35,143 bases of DNA from Candidatus Caenarcanales bacterium (GTDB lineage: Bacteria; Cyanobacteriota; Vampirovibrionia; LMEP-6097). A program made the position numbers and the translations under genes. This document shows positions 8,616-17,435 of the stretch, in pieces (the first letter of the stretch is position 1; each line of letters opens with the position of its first letter). Location of the stretch: contig JABSOS010000029.1 in the NCBI GenBank assembly GCA_013216135.1, positions 1 through 35,143 of the forward strand, written 5' to 3'. Below the pieces are notes generated by a model that was given only the letters and a program-made list of their open reading frames with translations, did not search any database and was not told the DNA's origin.

Positions 8616-9655
8616 TAGTTTATATCTACTTCTCTAGCGCCTGATTTCACGTAACCGATAAGATAAGCTTTATGACCAGATTCATTATTTATCATTTTTA
8701 ATGTATGCGTTGCAATGGATTCTGGAACCATGATGCAAAGCCCAATCCCCATATTAAAGACTCTAAACATTTCTCTTTCATCTTCTTTTCCTAGCTTTTC
8801 AATTAGTTTAAAGATAGGAGGAATTTCCCATGAGTCACTTTGGATTTCGATGCTTAAATTATCAGGAAGCACTCTCACTAAATTTTCGTAGAAACCTCCA
8901 CCAGTTATGTGAGACATACCGTTTATTTTAATCCCAGAGTCTAGGATTTTATGAATGATTTTACTGTAACTTAAGTGTGGTTTTAACAGTGCCTCACCTA
9001 AATTCTCTTCTCCAAGCTCTTCAAATTTACTTTCTACTTTAAAGTCATTATCAGAGAAAAATATTTTTCTAGCAAGTGAGTAACCATTAGTGTGGAGTCC
9101 ATTGGAGGCTATACCAATAATAATATCTCCTTCTGAGATTTTTTCACCAGTTATAATTTTTGATTTTTCTACTACGCCAGTAATAGTTCCAGCGATATCG
9201 TGTTGTCCAGGAAGATAAGTTCCAGGCATTTCAGCTGTTTCACCACCGACTAGAGCCATGCCACTTTCTTTACAAGCATCAGCCATTCCTGAAACCATTT
9301 CAGCTACTATTTCTGGTTTTAATTTCTCATTAGCGACATAATCTAGAAATGTAAGGGGCTTCGCTCCCATAACTAGAATGTCATTAATACTATGGTTTAC
9401 AATGTCCTGTCCGACTCCATAAAAGCTCTGAGCCATTTCAGCGATTATAAGCTTAGTACCAACTCCATCTATACTTTGAACCAGGACAGGTTCGTCATAG
9501 TTATTAACAATTTCTTTTAAGTCAAATAGCGCTCCAAATGAGCCTAAGCCAGTTAAGACTGATGAGTTGTGGGTTTCTGCGACTTTAGATTTAATAAGAT
9601 CTACTGTTTTATTACCTGCATCGATATCGACGCCTGCGCTTGCGTAACTAGACAT
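8615..9655 (-). CDS. purM: Phosphoribosylformylglycinamidine cyclo-ligase PurM (AIR synthetase)
   Basis: Converts FGAM to AIR with ATP, step 5 of purine synthesis. 346 aa, typical length. Motifs: [10 protein letters not shown] (nucleotide loop), [46 protein letters not shown] and [13 protein letters not shown]. Its ATG overlaps the end of purE by 8 nt (ATGTCTAG), and its own stop overlaps the purC start. This tight packing indicates one mRNA from the purE promoter. Confidence 0.97.
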   Translation of the reverse strand: MSSYASAGVDIDAGNKTVDLIKSKVAETHNSSVLTGLGSFGALFDLKEIVNNYDEPVLVQSIDGVGTKLIIAEMAQSFYGVGQDIVNHSINDILVMGAKPLTFLDYVANEKLKPEIVAEMVSGMADACKESGMALVGGETAEMPGTYLPGQHDIAGTITGVVEKSKIITGEKISEGDIIIGIASNGLHTNGYSLARKIFFSDNDFKVESKFEELGEENLGEALLKPHLSYSKIIHKILDSGIKINGMSHITGGGFYENLVRVLPDNLSIEIQSDSWEIPPIFKLIEKLGKEDEREMFRVFNMGIGLCIMVPESIATHTLKMINNESGHKAYLIGYVKSGAREVDIN

Positions 9656-10157
9656 TAATTTGCTCCTTACTAATGTTCTTTGATTTGATTTCTACTTTTT
9701 CTCTAAGCGTTTCTTTGAAACTTATAATTTTTTCTTGGATATCTTTATTCTCAGTACCTAATATTTGAGCTGCAAGTATGCCTGCATTTTTAGAACCATT
9801 AACAGCTACAGTAGCGACTGGAACTCCAGCTGGCATTTGTACTATGGAAAGTAATGAATCAATCCCCTGAATGCTGTTTCTAGAAAGAATCGGTACTCCT
9901 ATTACTGGTAGAGGACTAATAGCTGCGATCATGCCTGGTAGATGTGCGGCGCCTCCGGCGCCAGCAATAATCACCTTAACCCCTCTTTTATGAGCTTCTT
10001 TACTATATTCAAAAAGCTTTTCAGGAGTGCGATGCGCTGAGACTATATCTAATTCAAACTCTATGCCTAGTTCTTGTAAAAATTCTGAGGCTTCCTTCAT
10101 GACTGGTAAGTCAGAATCTGAGCCCATAACTATTGATACTATTGGCTTTTCTGGCAT
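9648..10157 (-). CDS. purE: N5-CAIR mutase PurE (class I)
   Basis: Moves the carboxyl group of N5-CAIR to carbon 4 to give CAIR, working after PurK, which is encoded at 14.7 kb. 169 aa, typical for a class I octameric PurE. Motifs: [12 protein letters not shown] at the N-terminus, [12 protein letters not shown], and [15 protein letters not shown] with the substrate-binding Gly-rich loop. First gene of purE-purM-purC, with an extended -10 promoter directly before its ATG. It ends in TAG, overlapping purM. Confidence 0.97.
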   Translation of the reverse strand: MPEKPIVSIVMGSDSDLPVMKEASEFLQELGIEFELDIVSAHRTPEKLFEYSKEAHKRGVKVIIAGAGGAAHLPGMIAAISPLPVIGVPILSRNSIQGIDSLLSIVQMPAGVPVATVAVNGSKNAGILAAQILGTENKDIQEKIISFKETLREKVEIKSKNISKEQINV

Positions 10158-10163
10158 TTGATA

Positions 10164-10172
10164 ATTTTAGCA
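10164..10172 (-). promoter_or_regulatory. Extended -10 promoter of purEMC, leaderless spacing
   Basis: Minus strand reads TGC-TAAAAT, then exactly 6 nt, then ATG of purE. Transcription would start at the A of the ATG. The -35 region is weak, as expected for an extended -10 promoter. The site overlaps the gap before the stop codon at 10190. Confidence 0.55.
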
Positions 10173-10189
10173 TTTAACTTAAAACAGCT

Positions 10190-12274
10190 TTAATTATTCA
10201 AATAACTGCTTATTTTAGCGACCATTTTGCCTATCTCTTTATTATATTTTTTCAAATGATGGTATTTAATGTCCTCACTTGCAATATATGGCACTGTTTC
10301 ATCTATAAGACTTTGTTTTATTAATGAAAGTGGAATTACGGAATCTTTATCTATTAGTTTGTTAATGATTTTATTAGCTTCTGAATACTTATCATAGGCG
10401 ATTAGTGAACCTACTGTATTTAAATTCTTCTTATTCTTTTCTAATAATAAATTCTCTTGTTCATTATCAATAATTCTTTCCAGAAGTTTTTCGTGACACT
10501 CTGTACCTAAAAATCTCATTGCTAACTCAATGCAATTATTATTATTAAATGCTGATCTTGGCTTTAAGGCGGTACTCAAGCTTGCGTCTGGAATATTGTT
10601 AAGATATTCAAGGAAAATAGTGTCATCATCCTGTTCTGTAGCACCCATTAAAGCATTGATATTTTTCAAACTAGATATATGCATAAACTCATTTTCTAAT
10701 TTAAGTTTTTTAATTTTACCTATTAGTAATTTATTAATATCTAAGCTTGCTTCTTTTGCTGCTAAAATGGTTGGCGTATATTCAACTATATTTTTTTGAG
10801 TTAAAGCTGTTTTTAAATCTTTTTCACTTAATTCATTAATTAAGAATTTAACCATTTCATCTTGTGAATTAATGATAGCTGCCATTAATGGGTTATCTTT
10901 TCTATTATTTAGGCATAGTAATGCTTTAGATTTAAAATCTTCATCTACTTTGGTAAAGATGAATTTCAAAATATCTATATCACCATTTCTTGCTGCAATA
11001 TGAAATATAGTATCGTCATTTTTAGTATTTCTATCAAATAGCACATCATTTAATTCATAATCTTCAAAAAGACATATGTATTCTTTAAAAGTCTCTAGGT
11101 CCCTTTCTGCAACTGTATTTCTTAAAATGTTGTACCCTTCAGTGTTTTTCTTTAAAATTTCTTTTTTTAGATCACCCTTATCTAATTCTTTTCTTATTTG
11201 TTCATTTACTTGTGGGTTAGGGTTCTGAGTTGACAAAAAAAATGCATTTTCCCCTTTATTATTAGTCTTTTCAAATAATTCACTGTATCTTTCATTCTCA
11301 GGAAGTAGGTTTAACAATGAACTTAATATATATTTATCTTTTGCTTTACTTGCAAATCTAATAGCATTATTTCCTTCGCTTATATCTCTTTTTATAATTG
11401 AAGGAATAAGTTTTCTTGGAGTATTAAAATTGAGGAAATAAACTGAATCTAGATGATTTGCCTTAATAGCTTTACTGTATATTTGTGCACAAATGGCTTC
11501 ATTTGCTAGAAATTGATCTAGATTTTGATATGGCATATTTTTCAAAACTTTCATAATGATTTCACCATTTGTAAGTTTATCCAGCATGTTTCCTCCTGAA
11601 ACAGGGAAGTAATTATTTTTTAAGTCAGCTTTATTATTTTTTATTAGTCTAAGAATATTTGGAACTAAATAACCTTGTCCAGATTCTATTACTGAACTTA
11701 AAAGTAAGCCTTTGTCTAAGTCTAAACCATGTTCTAGATTGAGTTCGTAGGCATTCTGGATTGCAGAGTTAGAAGGTTTAGCTTCCTTTAAGTTATCTTC
11801 AATTATCATTTGATCAATGAGTGGAGGTACTTGAAAGCTATAATGCAAGTCTCCATAGTCATCACTTAATTCAATAGTATTTAAGCTCAGTGTCTTATTT
11901 TCTAATGTTCCTAGAGTATTTAACTTAAAGTTAAGTAAATTTGTATCATTGTAATCTTGGTTTTTATCTAAGTGAATGTGTTGTGATAAATAAGCTACCA
12001 GGTCTTCTGAGGCGTTGTAATTATTTACAATTTCGTAAATTTTATTTATATTATCTTTATTTAAAGTAAAGCCACCCTTTTTAGTTCTAAGTTCGGCTGT
12101 ATTTCCAGAAAAATCTTCACCTAATTCTATAAACTGTGAATGTGGTTTTACTATCTGCTGTGCTTCAGTACCAGCTTCTCGTTTATTACTAAAGCCTCTA
12201 AGTTTCATTTCAATCTCTATACCAAATTTATTTTGTTGATCGACCCAACTTGTACCAAGTTCTGATTGATTCAT
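10190..12274 (-). CDS. Large ankyrin-like repeat protein with amidoligase-like N-terminal segment (main part of a split gene)
   Basis: From ATG at 12274 it encodes 694 aa, but the same frame is open and protein-like back to 12520. I think this is the C-terminal part of one gene with the 12474-13292 frame. Residues 17-103 show FGIEIE (17-22), ELRT (61-64) and HIHLD (99-103), the order of motifs in putative amidoligases (a glutamine-synthetase-like fold). Downstream, about residues 280-600, are ankyrin-like units such as DDTIFHIAARNGDIDILKF and RKDNPLMAAIINSQDEMVKF. No signal peptide or membrane segment is seen. Function is unknown; a peptide-ligating or protein-binding effector role is speculation. 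Confidence 0.55.
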   Translation of the reverse strand: MNQSELGTSWVDQQNKFGIEIEMKLRGFSNKREAGTEAQQIVKPHSQFIELGEDFSGNTAELRTKKGGFTLNKDNINKIYEIVNNYNASEDLVAYLSQHIHLDKNQDYNDTNLLNFKLNTLGTLENKTLSLNTIELSDDYGDLHYSFQVPPLIDQMIIEDNLKEAKPSNSAIQNAYELNLEHGLDLDKGLLLSSVIESGQGYLVPNILRLIKNNKADLKNNYFPVSGGNMLDKLTNGEIIMKVLKNMPYQNLDQFLANEAICAQIYSKAIKANHLDSVYFLNFNTPRKLIPSIIKRDISEGNNAIRFASKAKDKYILSSLLNLLPENERYSELFEKTNNKGENAFFLSTQNPNPQVNEQIRKELDKGDLKKEILKKNTEGYNILRNTVAERDLETFKEYICLFEDYELNDVLFDRNTKNDDTIFHIAARNGDIDILKFIFTKVDEDFKSKALLCLNNRKDNPLMAAIINSQDEMVKFLINELSEKDLKTALTQKNIVEYTPTILAAKEASLDINKLLIGKIKKLKLENEFMHISSLKNINALMGATEQDDDTIFLEYLNNIPDASLSTALKPRSAFNNNNCIELAMRFLGTECHEKLLERIIDNEQENLLLEKNKKNLNTVGSLIAYDKYSEANKIINKLIDKDSVIPLSLIKQSLIDETVPYIASEDIKYHHLKKYNKEIGKMVAKISSYLNN

Positions 12275-12473
12275 TGCAATTTCTTGATACCTATCAAATT
12301 CTCTAATAATTTTTTCTAGATCTTCAAAACTATTTACTTCAGGAAACTCTGGAGATTGAATTTGCTCATGTAAATTAGGTGATTTAATTAAAATACTCTG
12401 TGCTAAGTGTGATGATAGGCGATTTTGATGCTCTAAAGTTTTTAAGATTTGTTTTTGCTGCTCTAAATCAAGT

Positions 12474-13292
12474 TTATTTATTTGTGTGCTTAAAAAATGC
12501 TCGTAGATTTTTTTTTGCAGCTAGATCAAAATCATTTTTGAGTGCTTCAATTACTTTATCAGTAATTTTTCCAGTATCTAATCCTTTTATGAATTGATAA
12601 TTTGTAAGTAATCTCAAGCCAATTTTTTTTTGACTCGAATCATGTATGTGTTTATCTGGAATTATAAAATCATAAATTATGTTCTCTATTGTTTTCTTAG
12701 AGATTTGATCCAAGCTAAATTTACTTAATGGATGATATTGTTTTTCTTCTTCTTTAATACTTTTTGCACTTTTATCTTTTATATATATCTCTCTATTTAT
12801 AATTATTGGAGAGTACAAACCTTTATACGTATTTTTAGAAGTGTTTTCTTTGGATGACATTAACAGGTCAGCCCCAGCTACTATCCTTTGGAAAAAATTA
12901 TCTGCTTTTTTTCTTTCTGTTTTATCATCAATTGATTGAAGTATATTTTCAATTGTTCCAATAAGATAATCATTAAACGTATTATTCTGTTTTATTGATT
13001 TATAAAACTCCTTATGACCAGCTTCTATAATCTCGACTTTCGCTTCGGAATCTAGATTTTTGGGAACAATTACACCGTTTACTAACTGATAATTCTCAAC
13101 TTCATTCCTAGGCGAAGGCATTATAGATTTAGGCTCATCAATATTCTTTGTTTTCCCAGTTTGTTTTAATTCTTTTCTTTCTTCTTGAACTGTCTGAATT
13201 AAATTTTTATGGTTTTTAGGCAATAAAATTCTTGAACCCTGCATTGCAGAATAATTTTCTTGTTTAAGAAGATTTTTAGGTAAATCCACCAC
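12474..13292 (-). CDS. N-terminal part of the split ankyrin/amidoligase-like protein
   Basis: 272-aa frame starting at GTG 13292 (alternative ATG at codon 18) and ending just after a run of nine A. It is rich in Lys, Asn, Ser and Ile and I recognise no domain. Its last eight codons follow the homopolymer, and the neighbouring frame continues as IYEHFLSTQINKLD, which joins the 10190-12274 protein. If the run were eight A, the two frames would fuse into about 1033 aa. Either a recent frameshift, a sequencing error, or slippage could explain the split. Confidence 0.5.
   Translation of the reverse strand: MVDLPKNLLKQENYSAMQGSRILLPKNHKNLIQTVQEERKELKQTGKTKNIDEPKSIMPSPRNEVENYQLVNGVIVPKNLDSEAKVEIIEAGHKEFYKSIKQNNTFNDYLIGTIENILQSIDDKTERKKADNFFQRIVAGADLLMSSKENTSKNTYKGLYSPIIINREIYIKDKSAKSIKEEEKQYHPLSKFSLDQISKKTIENIIYDFIIPDKHIHDSSQKKIGLRLLTNYQFIKGLDTGKITDKVIEALKNDFDLAAKKNLRAFFKHTNK
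12508..12516 (-). other. A9 homopolymer at the frame junction
   Basis: Nine T on the plus strand (nine A in the mRNA). The upstream frame reads GCA AAA AAA AAT here, and the downstream frame needs one base fewer. A-runs of this length are known sites of polymerase slippage in AT-rich genomes and of indel errors in sequencing. Confidence 0.6.
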
Positions 13293-13300
13293 GGATTAAG

Positions 13301-13306
13301 ATAATA
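13301..13306 (-). promoter_or_regulatory. -10 hexamer before the GTG at 13292
   Basis: TATTAT on the minus strand lies 8 nt before GTG 13292, giving a predicted leader of about 2 nt. It supports the GTG start over the internal ATG. It sits in the 80-bp divergent region shared with purD. Confidence 0.4.
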
Positions 13307-13357
13307 CCACGGCGGAGCTCCAGTTTGTATATTTTGATATTTAGTTAATTCTGCTAA

Positions 13358-13366
13358 TGCTAAGAT
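13358..13366 (+). promoter_or_regulatory. Extended -10 promoter of purD, leaderless spacing
   Basis: TGC-TAAGAT followed by 6 nt and the ATG at 13373, the same geometry as purE. A TTGATA at 13334-13339 is too far away (21 bp) to be a normal -35. Confidence 0.5.
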
Positions 13367-13372
13367 TTTTGT

Positions 13373-14677
13373 ATGTCTAAAAAAATCTTAGTACTTGGAT
13401 CTGGTGGTAGAGAAGATGCCATAGCTTGGAAATTATCACTATCAGAAAAAGTTTCTAAGATCTTTGTAGCACCAGGTAATGGCGGTACCGCTTCCTTGAA
13501 TAAATGTTCTAATCTTGATATCTCTTTAAAAAAAGAATCTTTTCCTAAATTAGTAGACTTTGCTAAATCTGAAAATATTGACTTAACTGTTGTCGGTCCA
13601 GATGATGCTTTAGCTGATGGTATTGTAGATCCCTTTGAAGATGCTGGTTTAAAAGTTTTCGGTCCTAACTCTAAAGCAGCTGAAATAGAAGCTTCTAAGG
13701 CTTTCTCTAAAGAATTAATGAAAAAATCAAATATACCTACAGCAGCATACGAAGTTTTTTCTGATTACGAAAGTGCTTGTGACTATGTAAAAAAACAAAA
13801 TAAATATCCTGTGGTTGTTAAAGCAAGCGGACTTGCTTTAGGTAAAGGTGTAAGTATTTGTCAAACTGAAAAAGAAGCTATGGACTTTATCCAAAAAATA
13901 TTTATTGATAAAATTTTTGGGAAAGCTGGTAATGAAGTGGTTATAGAAGAGTTTCTTCAAGGTCAAGAAATTTCAATCCATGCTTTTTGTGATGGTAAAT
14001 CAGCAATGCTTTTCCCTACAGCTCAGGATCACAAAGCTATTTATGAAAATGATCAGGGTCCTAACACTGGTGGTATGGGAACTATATCTCCATTACCATG
14101 GCTTAGTAGTGATGAATTAATAGATATTTCACAAACAATTGTTTTGCCTATTTTAAAAGCTATGGCTGATGAGGGGAGAGTTTTTAAAGGATTACTTTAT
14201 CCAGGTTTAATCATGACTGACGAAGGTCCTAAGGTTCTAGAGTTTAATGCTAGATTTGGTGATCCTGAAACTCAATCTTATATGAGACTTTTAGACTCAG
14301 ATTTATTCGATATTTTAGAAGCTTGTGCTGATTCTAGATTAGAAGAAATAAATCTTGAGTGGTCTCAAGAGGCTGCAGCCACTGTGATTTTAGCCTCTGA
14401 TGGTTATCCTACAGCATATGAAAAAGGTTTTGAGATTACTGGTGTTAATGATGCTGAAGAGATTGAAGGTGTAACAGTTTTTCATGCTGGTACTAAGCTC
14501 AATGATGATGGGATATTAGTTACGAATGGTGGTAGAGTTCTTGCTGTATCAGCAATAGCTGAAAATTTAGAAACTGCTATTGAAAAAGCTTATTTAGCTG
14601 CTGACAAAATTGACTTTAAGGGTAAATATATTAGAAGAGATATCGGTGCTAAGGCATTAAGGCTTACTTCTGTTTAA
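13373..14677 (+). CDS. purD: Phosphoribosylamine-glycine ligase PurD (GAR synthetase)
   Basis: Joins phosphoribosylamine and glycine with ATP, step 2 of purine synthesis. 434 aa, ATP-grasp fold. N-terminal GSGGREDAIAWKL, the ATP-binding segment YPVVVKASGLALGKGV, GQEISIHAFCDG, DQGPNTGGMGTISPLPW, and the family signature FNARFGDPETQ are all present. The usual GGREH motif reads GGRED, a His-to-Asp change in an otherwise intact enzyme. First gene of a plus-strand set with purK and an orphan gene, divergent from the ankyrin-like gene, with a promoter directly before the ATG. Confidence 0.97.
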   Translation: MSKKILVLGSGGREDAIAWKLSLSEKVSKIFVAPGNGGTASLNKCSNLDISLKKESFPKLVDFAKSENIDLTVVGPDDALADGIVDPFEDAGLKVFGPNSKAAEIEASKAFSKELMKKSNIPTAAYEVFSDYESACDYVKKQNKYPVVVKASGLALGKGVSICQTEKEAMDFIQKIFIDKIFGKAGNEVVIEEFLQGQEISIHAFCDGKSAMLFPTAQDHKAIYENDQGPNTGGMGTISPLPWLSSDELIDISQTIVLPILKAMADEGRVFKGLLYPGLIMTDEGPKVLEFNARFGDPETQSYMRLLDSDLFDILEACADSRLEEINLEWSQEAAATVILASDGYPTAYEKGFEITGVNDAEEIEGVTVFHAGTKLNDDGILVTNGGRVLAVSAIAENLETAIEKAYLAADKIDFKGKYIRRDIGAKALRLTSV

Positions 14678-14718
14678 AGAAGAGAGTATTGTAGAAGTAG
14701 GGGGAGTGAGTAAGTTCA

Positions 14719-15924
14719 ATGAGAAACAAAATTGGAATTATTGGTGGCGGTCAACTAGGGAGAATGCTCAGCCTTGCTGCTAAGCCTTTGGGATTTGAAA
14801 TTATAATTTTAGATCCACAAGAAAACTGTCCAGCTGCTCAAGTTGCTGATAAGCATATAGTTGCTAGCTTTAAAGATAAGAAGCCTGTTTTACAGCTAGC
14901 AGAAGAAGTTGATTATTTAACCTATGAAATAGAATCTGCAAATACTGAGGCTTTAGAAGAGATTTATAATTCACATACTAGTACCGGAAATGTCATGGTT
15001 TTTCCATTACCTAAGTCCTTAGATATGATTAATGATAAGTTTCTCCAGAAAGAACTTTTAAAAAAATACAAAATTCCTGTTAGTCACTGTGCTCCTATTA
15101 ATTCCCGTAAAGATATTCTAGACTTTGCGCATATGTATTCTTATCCATTTATGCTTAAAGCAAGGCTAAATGCCTATGATGGTAGAGGTAATGCTTTGAT
15201 TACTTGTGCTGGTGATATAGATAGAGCTTTAATTAATCTAGGTGCTAGTAAATCTTCTGGTTCTAGTTTAGATAAGGTTTTTGATTTTGATTTCTCAAAT
15301 CTTTATCTAGAAGCTCATGTTAATTTTGCAAAAGAACTTGCAATTGTCGCTGCTAGAGATCAGGAAGGGAATTTTCAGGCTTACCCTATTGTAGAAACTA
15401 TTCAATCAAATAATATTTGTCACTTTGTTACTGCTCCAGCTTTAGTTTTTAATACTGTAGAAGATGAGATTCATATTATTGCTAAGAAAATAGGTGAAAT
15501 CTTAGAATATGTCGGAGTTTTTGCTGTTGAGTTCTTTTTAACTGATTCTGGTCAAGTTCTAGTTAATGAGATTGCTCCTAGGGTTCATAATTCAGGTCAC
15601 TTTACTATTGAAGCTTGTAAAACCTCACAGTTTGAACAACACATTAGAGCGATCACTGGGATTCCTCTGGGTAAGACTGATTTAATTAGTCCGGCTACTA
15701 TGGTTAATCTTTTAGGTGATAGCCATGCACCTCTCAATATCTATGGTAGAGATCAACTTCTTAGTATGGAGAATACTTACCTTCATATTTATGGTAAAGA
15801 TAGTTGTAAGCCAGAAAGAAAGATGGGTCACATAACATGCCTTGATTCAAGTTTACAACAAGCTTTTGAAAATGCTAAACGCGCGAAGGATATAATAAAA
15901 CTAAATTCACACGAGGATCACTAA
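14719..15924 (+). CDS. purK: N5-carboxyaminoimidazole ribonucleotide synthase PurK
   Basis: Converts AIR, ATP and bicarbonate to N5-CAIR, the substrate of PurE. 401 aa, ATP-grasp. IGIIGGGQLGRMLSLAAKPLG at the N-terminus, DKFLQKELLKKYKIPV, the ATP site PFMLKARLNAYDGRGN, and NEIAPRVHNSGHFTIEAC near the C-terminus. The 41-bp gap after purD contains GGGGGAG some 12 nt before the ATG, a possible but distant ribosome binding site. An in-frame TGA in that gap rules out an upstream start. The stop overlaps the next gene's ATG (TAATG). Confidence 0.97.
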   Translation: MRNKIGIIGGGQLGRMLSLAAKPLGFEIIILDPQENCPAAQVADKHIVASFKDKKPVLQLAEEVDYLTYEIESANTEALEEIYNSHTSTGNVMVFPLPKSLDMINDKFLQKELLKKYKIPVSHCAPINSRKDILDFAHMYSYPFMLKARLNAYDGRGNALITCAGDIDRALINLGASKSSGSSLDKVFDFDFSNLYLEAHVNFAKELAIVAARDQEGNFQAYPIVETIQSNNICHFVTAPALVFNTVEDEIHIIAKKIGEILEYVGVFAVEFFLTDSGQVLVNEIAPRVHNSGHFTIEACKTSQFEQHIRAITGIPLGKTDLISPATMVNLLGDSHAPLNIYGRDQLLSMENTYLHIYGKDSCKPERKMGHITCLDSSLQQAFENAKRAKDIIKLNSHEDH

Positions 15925-17435
15925 TGGTAAACAATTCCTTCCTAAGGAATGTTGTTTTCACTAAACCAGATTTCACAGTTAACTCTATCCCGAAAAGTGA
16001 AGGGACTAGGGAGAAGCTTGTTGTCGAAACTAAGAAAATAAATTCTACTGAAGACTCTTTAGCTAAAGCTAATGCTGAATATAATGAATTTGCTGAATTT
16101 AGAGATATTTATTCTGAGTTATATCCTAATAACCCTTCGCTTTATAAGGTTTTTGTGGATGAGTATATTCCTAAATTTTTTCAGTTATCAGCTAATAATC
16201 AGTCTATGTTAAAAGATGAATTTAGAATTTTATTAGAGGATATGATCCCAGTAAAAAAATATGATTTGCACGAGCATGATTATATTGCAATCGAAAATGC
16301 TCTCTTTAAGAGTATTAAGTCTCACAACTATAGTCGTGATTTTGATTTGAATTCAGAAAAATTGATACTCGCTAGGCTTAAGTCTGAAACCTTACTCCCT
16401 GGAATAGACAAGTACCCTATTCTATCTGTTTATTTGGTAAAGAATGCTTTGGATTCATCATTAAACTTGGCTAATTTAATTAATAAAGATCAAAAAGAAC
16501 TTATTAAGCAAGAAGATTCTATAAGTGATGAAAACAAGCTTAGTTTAAATAAGTACACTCAATTGAAAAACAATGTTGAACTGGATCTAATATTGAGAAA
16601 TATCTCAGATTTTATCAAGAATCTAGATACAGTTACTGTTATTCCAGATGAATATAACCAGCATGATATTTCCTCTTTTATACGAAATCAAAACTCTATT
16701 AATACGACGCTTTCTAACCTTTTGTTTTATTTTCCTCGAGATAATGAAGCCTTTATTCAAACGATTAATGGTCGAAAAAAACAGGTCCAAGTTCTATTAA
16801 ATAGTGACAAATTAGATTTTTCTGCTAAGGAACTTTTACTTAATAGAGATCTCTTTCCTGAGCTTGAACTATCTTTTGATAGGGAATTAGATTTTGACAA
16901 AGGTAAATTTGCTAAAGAACCATTAGCATATTTAAAAAAATATTTTAATACTATTGAAGATTATATGAAGATTGATTCAATTGATACTCAAAGAAGGATT
17001 TATGATACTTTAAAATCTCTTTACGCTGAGTCTCATTTGATTTTAGATAAAAATACTCGTTTTCGTTTCTTTTCAGCTATCGTTAATGTCACTCCTTTAG
17101 CTGCAAATGAGATTATTGATAAAGCTGACATTAATAACGAAAACTACCGTTTCTTTCAAACTCTAAATATTAATATCCTTGATGATCTCATTACTAGTGA
17201 AGACCAAAATGATCTGATGACTTCTAAGAATTTTATTTCTTTTTTCAGTAACTCACCAGATAAACTATTGCAAAAAAAAGTTTTAGATTTAGCAAGTAAG
17301 CTTGTTGCAGTTGATGCTAACTCAAGTGAGAGTATGAAAAGTTCTATTAAAAAGTTTTTTGAAGGATTACTTCAACAGGATATTGAACCTGATTTAAAAA
17401 CTAATTTAACTATGCTTGCTAAGCAATTAGCTTAG
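15924..17435 (+). CDS. Orphan helical protein coupled to purK
   Basis: 503 aa, not recognised. Its ATG shares a base with the purK stop, so it is probably translationally coupled and in the purD-purK transcript. Predicted from composition to be soluble and mostly alpha-helical, with many charged residues and short Leu/Phe/Tyr-spaced segments resembling degenerate helical repeats. No signal peptide, membrane span, cysteine pattern or nucleotide motif is visible. The stop codon overlaps the bioB stop on the other strand by 4 nt, leaving no room for a terminator. Function cannot be assigned; coupling to purK does not by itself imply a purine role. Confidence 0.8.
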   Translation: MVNNSFLRNVVFTKPDFTVNSIPKSEGTREKLVVETKKINSTEDSLAKANAEYNEFAEFRDIYSELYPNNPSLYKVFVDEYIPKFFQLSANNQSMLKDEFRILLEDMIPVKKYDLHEHDYIAIENALFKSIKSHNYSRDFDLNSEKLILARLKSETLLPGIDKYPILSVYLVKNALDSSLNLANLINKDQKELIKQEDSISDENKLSLNKYTQLKNNVELDLILRNISDFIKNLDTVTVIPDEYNQHDISSFIRNQNSINTTLSNLLFYFPRDNEAFIQTINGRKKQVQVLLNSDKLDFSAKELLLNRDLFPELELSFDRELDFDKGKFAKEPLAYLKKYFNTIEDYMKIDSIDTQRRIYDTLKSLYAESHLILDKNTRFRFFSAIVNVTPLAANEIIDKADINNENYRFFQTLNINILDDLITSEDQNDLMTSKNFISFFSNSPDKLLQKKVLDLASKLVAVDANSSESMKSSIKKFFEGLLQQDIEPDLKTNLTMLAKQLA

